Assembly (NCBI RefSeq): GCF_012273895.1
Contig: NC_052109.1
Location: 3,300,432 to 3,364,431 of the forward strand
From: Zerene cesonia
Lineage: Eukaryota; Arthropoda; Insecta; Lepidoptera; Pieridae
Length of the DNA: 64,000 nucleotides
Direction of reading: 5' to 3'
The position numbers were made by a program, and so were the translations under genes. Below the pieces are notes generated by a model. It was given only the letters and a program-made list of their open reading frames with translations. It made no database searches and was not told where the DNA came from. Positions 47,191 through 59,600 of the stretch are shown one piece after another (the stretch's first letter is position 1; each line of letters starts with the position of its first letter).

Positions 47191-48728
47191 TCATTTATTT
47201 ACCTGTTTTCCGTTTTTTTGGCATATTTTTTTTGCTATTAAAAGAAAAGTTTATGAGTTGAAATAAAACACCTTAAAACAATTATACCGTTTAATAGGGT
47301 ATATTATTCTGGAGTGTCATAAATTCTAAATGAAAACCATGGCTCAAAACATTTTTGTAAGAGTAAAGATATGAAAACAAAGACCTATCAAATTGTCTCC
47401 CGTAAATGATTGTGGTTTAAGTAGCGCCTGAGCAGATGTGTTCGGTTAGCCAACACCTATTAAACGGTTATATTGCGACCAATAAAAGCCGGATGTGGAC
47501 AATTTGTTCTAATTGTAGAGTACTAAGATCAACCGCTATACATATACGTATTAAGGATCAGTTTCACTGAACTTCATAGTACCAACGTACGTTTAAAAAT
47601 AATCAAATAAGTAAATGTAAAAAATTTTCGCCTGTTTTTCCTCAAAGATATAATAACTTACAAACAGGAAAACGTCATGATCGATAATTATCACACTCGT
47701 GAATATTCTAAGTACGTTTCATTATCATTGTTTTGTATCACATCTACTTCTAATCACAAATAAGGACTTATATAATCCGAGAGGCGACTCTAAAAAGTGA
47801 AAGTATTTTGATTATACGTTGAATTTAATTTTCTTTTGCATATTAGAATGTATTTCGAAATATGTATATATTAAGATGTTATTTGATGATAAATCATGAC
47901 ACCAATCACCATATGTATTCTTGTACATTACACAAAATACTTATCAATGAACGAAGTTTTAATGTTATAGCGATGGGAATTTATAATTTTTCTTCTCAGT
48001 CTATTTGGTTAGATAATATACTTGTGTGTCACGCTTCTCAGAAGTATGAGTCATGAGCCAAGATGTCGCGAAATCGGAAGTGTCTATACCTACAAAACAT
48101 TTTACATCTGCTTGACAACGTTTAAATAAAGTTTGCTTCAATACACGCAACTTTTATTAATTAAAAGTTAAAACCAACCGATCTTCCCTTAATTTACCAA
48201 ACCACGAAGGACAATATGGTAACAGTTCTTTGAACTTTTAACTGTAATTAACATATTACAGCGAGTAATAAAAGTAGGTGCTAATGAGTGTAGCGTGCGT
48301 CTGTTTAAAAATATGCTTCATAAATGTTAATCACTTTTAATTTAACATTTTCCCCCATAACATTAACATGTTTACAAAATAGAAAAATAGAAGCGTGATC
48401 ACATGAGCATAACAAGAGACTAGCCCATCTGTCACAGAAAAGTCAATCAAAAGGCTCTTAGACGTAACTTATGGGTCATTTTATTTAACGACCATGCTTT
48501 TGTATATTTTTTTTTTACATTTTGTTCTTAGGAAATATACATTTATTAAGAATATACATATAACATATTAGATACTTAATTACATGACTGAGAGCTCTTA
48601 TAATACTTATTTATATATGTATTTTTTATGAAAGTGTATCTTGATAAAAATTACCTCTAGGTATTCTTAAATTTATAAATAGAATGTAAATAGTGGAGCG
48701 AATAGAATTAATATAAACTATATTATAA

Positions 48729-48880
48729 CTAGCTATGTCGCGCGGATTCCTAAACGGGCAAAGGGAAGTATTTCTATAACTCATACGTATGTATGATCAT
48801 TGCCAAGTATGATCAAAATCCGTTCAGTAGGTTTTGCGTGAAAGAGTCACAATCATACATTCTACCTCAAAAACTCGCGA
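48729..48880 (-). mobile_element. CTAG-ended repeat, minus orientation
   Basis: CTAGCTATGTCGCGCGGATT starts the copy in plus coordinates and GATCAAAATCCGTTCAGTAG with TTTTGCGTGAAAGAGTCAC are the usual inner blocks. It is related to the pair at 17.6-17.96 kb. Confidence 0.5.
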
Positions 48881-51086
48881 TACAATCGTAGCTGATACTT
48901 AGGGTAGGTTATTCTTCATATTTATTACAGCTACGTATATACCCAAAAGAACCTTACCTGATTATACGATGCGAAGTCATAATCACTTTTGAATAGCGAA
49001 GTGGCTGAATAGTAAAATGTTGCAACATAAAACATTTTGTACAACCTTTTGCTGGTAGCCGGCCACCATAAAGTTAAGTGGTCACTTCAGTTGCTCAAGC
49101 CGAAACAATAATATTTGAAAGTGACTTCTTTATTGCCTCCGTTGAAGATAACCTGACCAATGTTATCCATTTTGGTCCATTACACAAAGTGTTGGCCATT
49201 GTCTGACAGCATTCCACTTTCTTTGGTTGTTTCAAACATTCCTCTAACAAATCTGTAAAGATAATAGTAAACGTTTCAAAAAGCTTTTTGTCCGAAGTCT
49301 GTGTTTACAATAAATATAGTAAAAAATTCGCTTTAATTCAACTGTCTCAATTGCTTTTATACAGAGTACCTATACGAAAGGTACCTATGATATTTAAATT
49401 AAATTTTTCGTATTTTATCTGTTATTCTAATCAGGATAATAATATAAACTCATGATGTTATTGTTGTGTCACCGATGTGTACAAAGTTTGAATTTAATCT
49501 GTTCGTTTAAAGTTGTAAATTGAGTTTATAGGTGTCAGCTAGATACAAACGTTCAAGTGAAGCTAATAAAACCGTGAAAAAATGGTGCATGCATTATTTT
49601 GTGAGGGTTCTTGTAATATTGTACCTAATGCCACGCTAAAAATGTTTTAATCTAGTCGTCACACTGTCCATTATATAACAACTACACAATATATCAAACC
49701 CCCTGTAAAATAAAACACCTATTGATAATAAATTAAAATCTGATCAGATTATTTATAATGTAAATTGCGAACGTTACACGGTCTTTCTTTAAAAAAAAAT
49801 CGTTTTATTTAAATTGATTTATAACAAAAACATCTCAAGAAGCCACAAAATAATTAATCTCTACGATAATGCCCGTGACGGACTCCAACTTCCTAAGGCT
49901 TTGTTATTTGACAGATCACAGAGCGGGCAGTATGTCACTCAGTCTCTTTGTTGCGTCTGCGCAGCGCCTTGCCAGGATAACACCTCCCACGTCGTTAATT
50001 TTTCTCTTTTTGTACATATACCAATGTTATTCAAGGCAGGTATTATAACATTTGAATTCATAGTAGAATTTTCATTTACTGATTTAATATAAACCCAACT
50101 GCGATCATATCATATAAAATAAATTAAAATGACATACTATAATTTTAATTTAAAAACAATAATAAAGGTTAACCGAGGCCAAGTGGATTGAATAATATAA
50201 TGATTTAATATTAAACTGAATATGTCAGTGTATAAATGCATTTGTGGTTCACACGCATCACAGAGAAAGTAATATTTAAGTCATAGGTTTAAGACAAATG
50301 ATATAGCAAGAAATAATAAAAAAATGTGTTATTATAATTTTCTCTTCCGTAATAAAAAAGGGGTATTAACTTTAAAATATACATTTATTACACATATTAC
50401 ACCCTTATTCTTATAGACAATAAATAAATTGCGGGTTGATGATATCTACAGTAGTAACTCAAGCAAACAACATTATCGGCTTATTTAAATGAATTATTTT
50501 TTTTAATGAATTAGTTTATATCTAGAAAAAATATGTATATGTACAGTCTTCTTCAAATGAGGTTTACCTCTCTACTTAGATTCTCTTTGATTACAAAGCC
50601 GCAAATGTACTATTATTAACTAGCTAGTATGTTTCTTAGAAATTATAAAAGACTGCTAATTTTTGCCACTTTCCTATTGTCGTTGAAAGTAGCGGCCAAA
50701 ACACAAGGTATTATTCTCGCTCTGTAGGTAGTCTATTGAATACTCACAATGAAGCCATCATGTCGGTTGGGCATAATGGTAGCCGGTTAAAATATTTGGA
50801 AATATCATGTCACTTTTAACGGAATTTGGCAATTGTGTTAACAATTGCATCGGAAAGATTGAAAAGGTCCGTTAAGACAAGATTTTACTTACCCCAACGA
50901 CCGGGTGTCGAATGACTCATAAGTACGGATCGCACGGTACTCGACTGGCATTCCACAAGTTTTACAGATCACCTTGTTGTTTTATGTCAATCAATTATTC
51001 GATAATTTTGTTGTTTTTAGGTTGAAAATAAACGTGGATGTTTATGATATGAGTTGAATAATTTTATATAACAAATGACTTCAGAT

Positions 51087-51128
51087 ACAGATAATATTCC
51101 ACAGCAGCTGTAGAATATTATTATCTGT
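51087..51128. repeat. 42-base stem-loop with 3-nt bulge
   Basis: ACAGATAATATTCCACAGC pairs with GCTGTAGAATATTATTATCTGT with one G-U pair and a three-base bulge. The stem is about 19 pairs with almost no loop, so it is too short and tight for a standard microRNA precursor. Confidence 0.55.
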
Positions 51129-52734
51129 AATGCTTATCGGTTTACTACTTCACTAACAAAGGATTAATAATTCCCATCGTAACTTATTATTTCTTTGTTG
51201 TTTAAAGTAACAATTGCGTCATAATAATAAGCATGAAACCGATATTTACAACAGCTGCTGAGTCCTTATACCGATTATGGTCATGACTCTTGTAGGCTCC
51301 ATAGATTACTGACATTTTCTATATTTCCGCCTCGACTACCTTATTAAAGGATGTCATACCTGCATCGAGTGCACGTGCATTTGATTATTATTGTTATAAA
51401 ATCTATGTCCTACATTTATGTGCCCTATTTACATAGTATTGTACACCTCTTATGGAACACAATGGTCACATTTATTTAAAAGGTAATCTAAAGAGTTTGA
51501 TAAATACCACGTCGTTTCAACAATAAATTAACAAGGAATATTTTCAAAACATACACATCTGAGGCAAATGGTTTCGTTTAAAAACAAAACAAAGTTTTAA
51601 GCTTAATCTGTTTGGAGATGAAATATTATTAGAATATTGGATGTGGCCGGAACGCACGATCCATTGTTGTCGAAATTTCGAGTATCTAATTCATCCCTGA
51701 TGTTATAGGAATCTGTATTGTATGAAGATCAATCCCTCAACAAAATCGTGAGAGACGGTACAATAAGCACACTTCCAATACGGACGCCATTATTTAATGA
51801 ACCCTCGTCAGATGAAAAGGTCAAATTATTTGAAAAGATTAATCTCGTAATTTATGTGGGCCTAATGCGTCTCGCCAGATTTCTCGGCTGACAGAGTTAT
51901 ATGACATTGGTGGTATGGTTCAAAGGACCTCGAATTTTTTATGATCACCAGAAAAGTGGCCTTCGTTTCTTGCTCTTGAAATATTATCATACTTATTTAA
52001 TGAGGTCGTTTGTGATGTGATGAATACAATGTTTATATTAAATCCTTCTATGTGGGCACTGTTCCGAGGGATCTTACAAACTGTCAGTTTGCAGAGAGTA
52101 ATGCACTCGTAAAGGTTTATGACTGCATTCGAGCGTCAATGTTATTTAAATCATTTTTTAAGCCCAATTCAGATTTTATTGAAGAATCATTGTAAATTTA
52201 TTACTGTTTTATGAAATTATTACTATGCGGGTGTAAAAACTGACTGACTGGATTTTGATTGTTCTTTTTTCACACACGAAGTTAATGCGTAAATTGATAA
52301 ATGCAACCATTTTACCACTTTAGTACACGATTATTTCTGTACTTCGTTGAAACCAATTTATCGTTTTGCAGCTCCCACACACATTGGCATTGGTTTTTGT
52401 TTTATCCGTTTTTGAATTATTTTACTGGGTTTAATGTTACACATAAATTTTGGTGTTTAGATATATTTAACAATGCATATGACTCTCAACCGTGATATCA
52501 TAAGAACGCGTGTTGCCTAAACGTTTTTAGGTAAAGTAAATTTAACGTTTTTGTACCGCGTGTCTATAATTATGACCTACCGAGTTATCCTCAATGCATC
52601 TCTGTCTTCCTTCCCTACTTGTAATGCACATTGCGTTTTTTAATTATAAAACTTGAGAAAGATTTTTTCAAGAATTACACCTTATAATTTGAATGCCATT
52701 AGATGCATAATATAGTAATGCATACAATTTTTGA

Positions 52735-52750
52735 AAAAAAAAAAAAAAAA
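52735..52750. repeat. A homopolymer tract
   Basis: About 15 consecutive A bases. It may be the poly(A) tail of an old retrocopy, but no gene body is recognisable upstream. Confidence 0.6.
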
Positions 52751-52989
52751 CATTGGTATCAAATAACTGTACAGAGAAGTTAAAATTTAATTAAATAAGT
52801 AAAGAGAATTTAATTTAACTAATTTATCGGGTGAGTGCAATTTATTTTTATTACTTGCTTAATACATTAATAAGAATCCGATTTAAGCATCATTGGTGGT
52901 CAGTGTTATCATTAGTCTACGCCCGATATTACTTTACTTATTTAATTATTCTGTTTATGTAGTATACGGATCGCGTTGCATATTGAATT

Positions 52990-53681
52990 TCTGTTTGTCC
53001 GTTGTTAGTACCGCGGCCCAATTAGGAGGATACTTAAAAGGTTTTGCGTTGCGCCTCATTGTTCCATCGGTATCTGGGCTGCCGCCGTGGTTTCGCAAGC
53101 TTCGTTGTTTCCTTTCGTCGTCGCCTTTTTAAGGAGTCGAAAGTTGTCGATTTTGTAGGAGAGCGGTGGTGCTATGCAATTGTGAAATTGTGCGTAGGTG
53201 TGTTGCATGTTGCGCGGGGGCCCGTCTGGTCGATGGCGGTAGCGGCATCGGGTGCCGAGGGGCGGCCGGTGGTGTAGTGTTTACGATGCACCGACGGCGG
53301 CGCCGAGTGGGGCGTAGGCGTCGCCGGGGGGCGTCGCGCCAGGCTTATCAGACGGTGGCGGGGCCGGCGCGCGAGCCTCACTCCACGATATACCATACCG
53401 CTGACCGCGCGTCTCGTGTGCACCACGCTCACTGCCACCGGTTTAGATAACAAAACCTTTGTCCAGTCGCAGCAATATTTACATTCCGCGACGCGCAGTT
53501 TCTGAGGGGTTTTCCGAACCGTTCGACATCTGTCAGTCGATTGTTTTTGTTGTGCGCACGCGTGCGTGCTTGCTGGATCAAGTTGCAACAAGTTTCTGTA
53601 GATCTTTTGCAATTTTTTCACATTATATTTATGGTGTGGTGAAGTGTATGTGATTGGATTGCATTACGTCCTTATTATTCG
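52990..53681 (+). promoter_or_regulatory. CpG island with likely noncoding first exon
   Basis: The GC content rises sharply from 53000 to about 53580, with dense CpGs (GGGGCGTAGGCGTCGCC). TGTCAGTCGATTG near 53531-53543 contains the initiator core TCAGTC, and a clean GTAAGT donor follows at 53682. The roughly 147 bases between carry no long plus-strand frame that continues to the donor, so I propose a noncoding first exon feeding the same right-hand gene. Open frames exist here on both strands (up to 149 codons on the minus strand, 53172-53621) but they are Arg- and Cys-rich, without homology I know, as expected of GC-rich noncoding DNA. Confidence 0.45.
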
Positions 53682-56600
53682 GTAAGTAAATATATTCTGG
53701 GTAAACAACTTTATGATAGATAAAGTGGTGTCATTAAACTCTAGTATATTGACGGTTTACCAAGTAAATCAATGTTTTCCTCTTACGACTACGAGTCAGA
53801 TCATGTAGTCGACCTTGCGCTGACACTTACAGTATACAGAACGCATGATGTAGATGCGTGGTCTTGCACCCGAATGCAACGCAAGGTTTGCCGTTTGTTG
53901 GTAAGGCTGTTGTCTGCGCTGTGCGCATGTGTCGGCGCGACGATGCGCGCGCGCCCCGTGTCATCGTTCGCGGTCAGTTGAACGAACCCTCAGCCGACCG
54001 ACGTCAACCTTGCCATAATCGAGATTATTTGCATCATCGTACCTACTGAGACTTGCACACTTCTAGTTATGTCATTAGTGTACATTTGTTATCCACACTT
54101 GCTAATGACCGACTTCTTATCTCAAAAATAGCTACCTGCAACCTCATTATTAGGTTCTTCGTACTAAGATACATATTCGAACAATTTGTGTTTTTTTTTT
54201 GTCTTGTAAGATTTTATTGTGCTTAGTATAAAATTGGATCATGATCATTGTCGGATCATATTTTAAATATCTAGGTTACATAGAAAGATAATCAGATTGA
54301 TAAGATAAAATGAAACGAGCGTTTAGTTTGAACAAAAAGTCCGCCCTGACTTACAATATTGTTAATATCTTCGAAAAAGGAAAAAATTACACCAAGAAAT
54401 AAACTGATCATTTAAGTAATTGAATAAAAGCAAGTTAATGTTATATTTAATGGGAATTTAAAGACTATGTTTCAAATTATAATGAAAGGAAAAACCCATA
54501 TCGCTCAAATAAGGGAATGCTAATTATCCTCTTATATATTATGTTTACACTTAAGCAGAAAAGTGTTTTTATTACATATAAATCATCCAACATAACTCGT
54601 ACCGTGCATCTTCCACAAACATAGTAAGTATATGGGACACCTCGATGTATCTCATACACCCAGCTTCTAAAAGTAATCCGAAAGATTATTTATCGTACCT
54701 TTTATGTGTACAATTCTCAGTCTACAAATCCTTGGGCGTCGAGCCAATGACAACAGAATACCTGTGCCTTATAATATGTTACGCTCATAAATGAGAAGAA
54801 ATAATTTAATAAGTCTGTTAAATTTTACAATCTGATCGGTCTGCGAGTGTATTGCCCAATTACCAATTGGATATTATGTTCGAGAAATTATTACTTAGGT
54901 CCTTAGTCTAAAATTAACTAATTGATTGCATATCCCAAATGTAAACAAAGAACACAATTTACAATTAATGTTACAGACTAAAAAGGTATTGTAAGTAGTA
55001 CCTTTGCATTTCAATGAAAAGGGACATACGTCATAGTTTATTAATGAGTCTAGGGTATACGTGATTATACGACTTTATCCTTGTGCAAAGAAAAAATTCT
55101 CAATGGGAAAAGTTAAATTACGTTTCGTTTTGCAAGTCATGTAGATTTTCTAGAGACAAATTTTCCGTATATTTCGTTTTGCAATAAAACGACGTTGAAT
55201 TATATTTTATTGTAAATAAATTAAGTTCATTTCATTTAATGTCTTCAAAGTAAATAACATGGTAAGTCCATGATATCTATTTTTTGGTAATAAAAAGAAA
55301 AATGAATTGCTTATGTATCATTAAAAGGGCATCATTCTCTGTACACAACTTTTAGTGATATCTTAACGCACTTTTTGTAGTATTTACTATTTCGCAATAA
55401 AGGCAAGTGTTTGTCGTTGATTTCGTGGAATACGATAAGCTGGTGCGGAATATTAGTAGACCTCTTGGTCGCTGCTATCAGCACCTGATAACGTTCGATG
55501 TCCTTTAGTTATTTCCCATAGTTTGTGCATAATTTTATCAATATGATACATATAATTTATGAGCTTTTATTTTTTCCGCTTTTATTTCTGTCTTACTAGA
55601 ACCTAGGTATTGTGTAAGCTGGCAATATCAAAAGTAGCTCATGCCTCTAACCTTCTAATAAGCTCCAACACAAACAATCATATCGTAATATCACTCCGTT
55701 GCGACTTGCGACCAAACAAACGAACACACTGGCTTTTGTTTATTAGTTTGGCTAAATTATTCATTTTAATATATGTATAAAAAATTGTTGTATGTGTACT
55801 GAATATAAATTGTACATTTTCCAATGTTTTAAAATCATGGTGGTCCTTCTTGGTGAAAGGGTATCCGAATATATTATATGTAGGGAACACGAGGGCGGAT
55901 CTTATGTTATCTTAATAGCTTCTCGCCTCTATAGAGCTATACAAACCAGACGCGTAATATGACAGATACTTAAACAATATTAGTGTTATTATTTATTAAG
56001 TTAACTTTTTAATAGCCAAAAAGTTATTATACCAAAAATATTATAAAGCTCATAAATCTTAATGATAGTGTTACTGTGTTATAATGATATATGAACTGCA
56101 GAACATAACCCACACATAAATTGAAAACGTCGAATAAGGACGATAATTTAAGAAATCCTCATTACTGCATGTCATCGACCGTTCGCGGCAACGGCTCGTA
56201 AAATATTAAACGCAATAAAGTAATTGTATACCCGCTAAGGAAGGTTGTGGCGTTCTTGAAAAGAAATTAGCATAAATGCTGTCTAGGCTTTGGCTACACG
56301 CCTCGTCCACAAGGCGAAAACAAAAACCGCGGGCTTGGTCATAGTTCTTTCGTATGTTCATTGTTTCCTTTTTCTGTAGGTGGTATTGCAATGTTTTAAT
56401 ATTGTCTGATTGTTTGTAATTAAGCTCTGCTATAGAAGGATCTTCCATTCAATAGGGTTGAATAAAGAACATATTATCGTATCTACTTGAATTTATTCCG
56501 CTCGTGTACATAACCGGCGTCGCTTGATGGTTTGAGCAAACAGTGTAGCCACACCATAATGTCGGCTGTGGAGACAATGGCTTTGTCTGTTTAAACGTCT

Positions 56601-59600
56601 ACACGTCGCCGTTGTAACTGTTTTACATTATGTATTATAATAGAGTTGCTAATTTGAAATAGTTGCCGCCAAAGAGGCCGAACATGTATTCATATTGCGA
56701 TTCCGAAAACGCAACCTTTGTCGTTAAGTCCGACGTTCGTAAACTGGATGATGTGTGCTTTGTTACTTTTTATTGCCCATAATGTACGTACTGCAAAATT
56801 ACTGTGTACCTTGAAATAAGGATTATATGCTTTGTGCGTATAAACATTAAGATTAATCGCAATGACGTCTTTTATGGATAGTGTAAGAACAAAGAAATTT
56901 TATTTTGTTCAATTGCTTAGTTGTTACATGTAAATTATGATAGCATCGATTGCAGAACCCTAAATTTTAATAGGAATTATATGAAGATCTTTTCCCTCGT
57001 AACTCGAGTGTTACTTATTTGAGCTCATGTGGGCGACGTAATTAAAAAATTAAATAAAACAAGCAAGAACACGTGCGTGGGCTACTCGAGTCTTTGTACT
57101 GAAGCTCTCGGTATAATTATAAACTTACGTACATTTTTTACTTACTATAGAGCTACATACATACATAGTTACTTAAATATTAAATTTATTAGTGTCGTTT
57201 TTTATAGCAATGATTCTTGTTTGTCATGTTTGGAAGTATCCTTGGATTAAATTAAAGCTACTTTTAAAATAATTGCAAATTGATTTCTAGTTGATGTCAT
57301 TATTGTAAACATATTAAATGTTGATAATTCCAATAATAGATTACAAGATAACAACTTCAACTATGGTATTAGATAAACAAGTACGTTTTATATACTACAT
57401 GGTTATATGGTTAAATAACTTCCTTTCATATCAGTATATGAATATTTTTCCGTTTTAAATGAAGCGTACCATAACACAATTGTGGATGTTTTTAGATAAA
57501 GGCATTAGGACTGCACAAAAACAATATGCTTTATCGGAGACGTGCTTTTAACATTGTGTTAGCAGTTCGATAGTAAAAATAATAATAGCGACACAAAACT
57601 CCCGATAATTAATTTGAGATAATGCACATAATGTGTATTATAATAATGTGAAGAAGCATAAATAATAAGCGACTATAGAATTTGCACAATGTTTTAACGC
57701 GTTCGTTTAATTTGCTTTGTTATACCGCACAGCTGTTCAACGGTTTCTTATCGCCGGCGAACAATAAATAGCGATTTTAAACACTACTTAGAAACAGATA
57801 ACCTGTTTTTGCCCTTTACAATTTGCATTAAAATTTAATTCAATTAAGCGTATCACATCATTGCGAAATTACTATGTTACTGATGGCAATAAGCATTTTT
57901 TTTATTACATTAAGAAGTCTATAAATGCAATTGGCAGGGCGTAGATCAGAACGACTTGGTACTTGACAATATTCGACCAGACACATAAAAGGCTATTGGA
58001 AATACCCAGAGTACCTATTGCTTTGTTTATTACAAAGTAATGTTAGTATGCAATACAATTATAATACGGCCAGAAACTTAATTCGTAATTGTTTATCCTA
58101 CATACAAGCTACAGTGAAATGTTTAGTTTTTTTTTTATTCGCGGTTTGGCACGAGCAGTGGCTTGAAGAATGCCCGCCATTTCCGGACGACATCCGGTCC
58201 TCCGAATGGCGCCATACTTTGCGGCTTTAGATAAACTTGAACAACACAAATGTTATACTAATCATTTATTCTATAAAGCGTGGTAGAGCAATAATGTACT
58301 TAAATTATGTTCATGATATCTAAGTCTCATTTTCCGTCATTTTACCAGTTTTTCTTGTTCAAAGCTTCCTGGTTACCGACCTTGAAGGTCGTAACTGGCA
58401 ACATTTCAAAGAGAAATCGTGTTATGGTTTTAATGTGTAAAGCGATTTTCATAAGTGAAATTTTCACTGTCGTGCGCTGATTCATAGTTCGCATGAATCA
58501 TTCAACGTAATCGAGTTTTTGAATTGAGCCGACGACGAATGTAATGCGCGGCTCGTAGTGACCCACGGTAGAGAGTGACGGTGAGTCATTCGGGTTTTCC
58601 GAGAAACGCACCATTGGTACGGTTTTCATGAAAATGAAGGTCGATTCTTGTTAGTATATTAACGATCGCTTTTAAAATGGTTTTGTATGATACGTCTTAT
58701 TTACTTCGTTGATTATTTATGTGGAACATGCATATGGAATCAGTTTAATCGTAACTAATAGGTAAGTACTTGTTCGAACTGTGTGTATATAAACAATCTG
58801 TTTAACAGATAAATTATTTCAACGAGGCAAGACTTTAATGTTTTGTGTTTTACTTTGATATAAAACAAAATTAACTCGCAAAACTCAAAATCATTTACAA
58901 AATACTCCGCGTGCTATTCGCTTCCTGAATATGTTCGATGAACTCGCCAAAGTAATGAACTATCTTGAATCAATATCTCGCAAATTTGTACACTTTCCGT
59001 TATGGATGTTCAGTAGGATGCAGTTTGCAACAAAGGTAAAGGAAGGGCTGTTGGCTCGGTGCCAGTCGTCGATTTATTATTCGCTTGGTGGCGGTCAATG
59101 TCGCGCCACTCAGTCGGTGCAGGCGCCACACACTACTTGCATGTGTCGTATGCTTTACATTAACAGTACATTTAATGTAGGGATTAGTACACGAACACCA
59201 TTTGCGCATACTGATTTGCTGGCGTTATTTTCAAATAGATTCCTTTGTACACAATTGTTAGTTAGATGTGAGATAACAAAGACTGACAATTTTGTGTAAT
59301 TGAGTAATGAAAAACCCTAATGGACAAGCCTTGTTAACTGTTAATGACTCTTCAGCCATGACTGAATTAACATTAGCCTTGACGCCTTTCCTTTTAGACT
59401 CGAATATCTAGAACAAAGTGGAGGGAACAAAACATATACTTTATGAAGATACCTCTTTTTTAGATGATAATATTAGAATGGTTCTTTACACGATTCAAGC
59501 AACGCTAAAAGTGTTAGCAATTAGCTCTCTGTTAATGAGCTCTCCAGCCACTGCGTAGATACAAGTAATAGAACAAAGGTGGAATTTAGTTCCAATATCG

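Larger units (their letters stand above)
47190..53000. other. Intronic sequence of the right-hand unit, no exon recognised
   Basis: Mostly AT-rich with one repeat copy, one AP-1 site (TGAGTCA, 48047-48053), a moderately GC-rich segment at 49870-50000 and a short hairpin near 51.1 kb. I find no coding exon with good splice sites on either strand. Confidence 0.4.

Noticed and set aside
53166..53621. Arg- and Cys-rich frames in the CpG island on both strands
   Set aside because: No recognisable domain, composition follows GC content, and frames do not run into the donor.
58018..58230. 70-codon frame ending in a Trp- and Pro-rich segment
   Set aside because: The GC-rich last third looks coding-like, but there is no acceptor before it, no match I know, and the first part is AT-rich intron.
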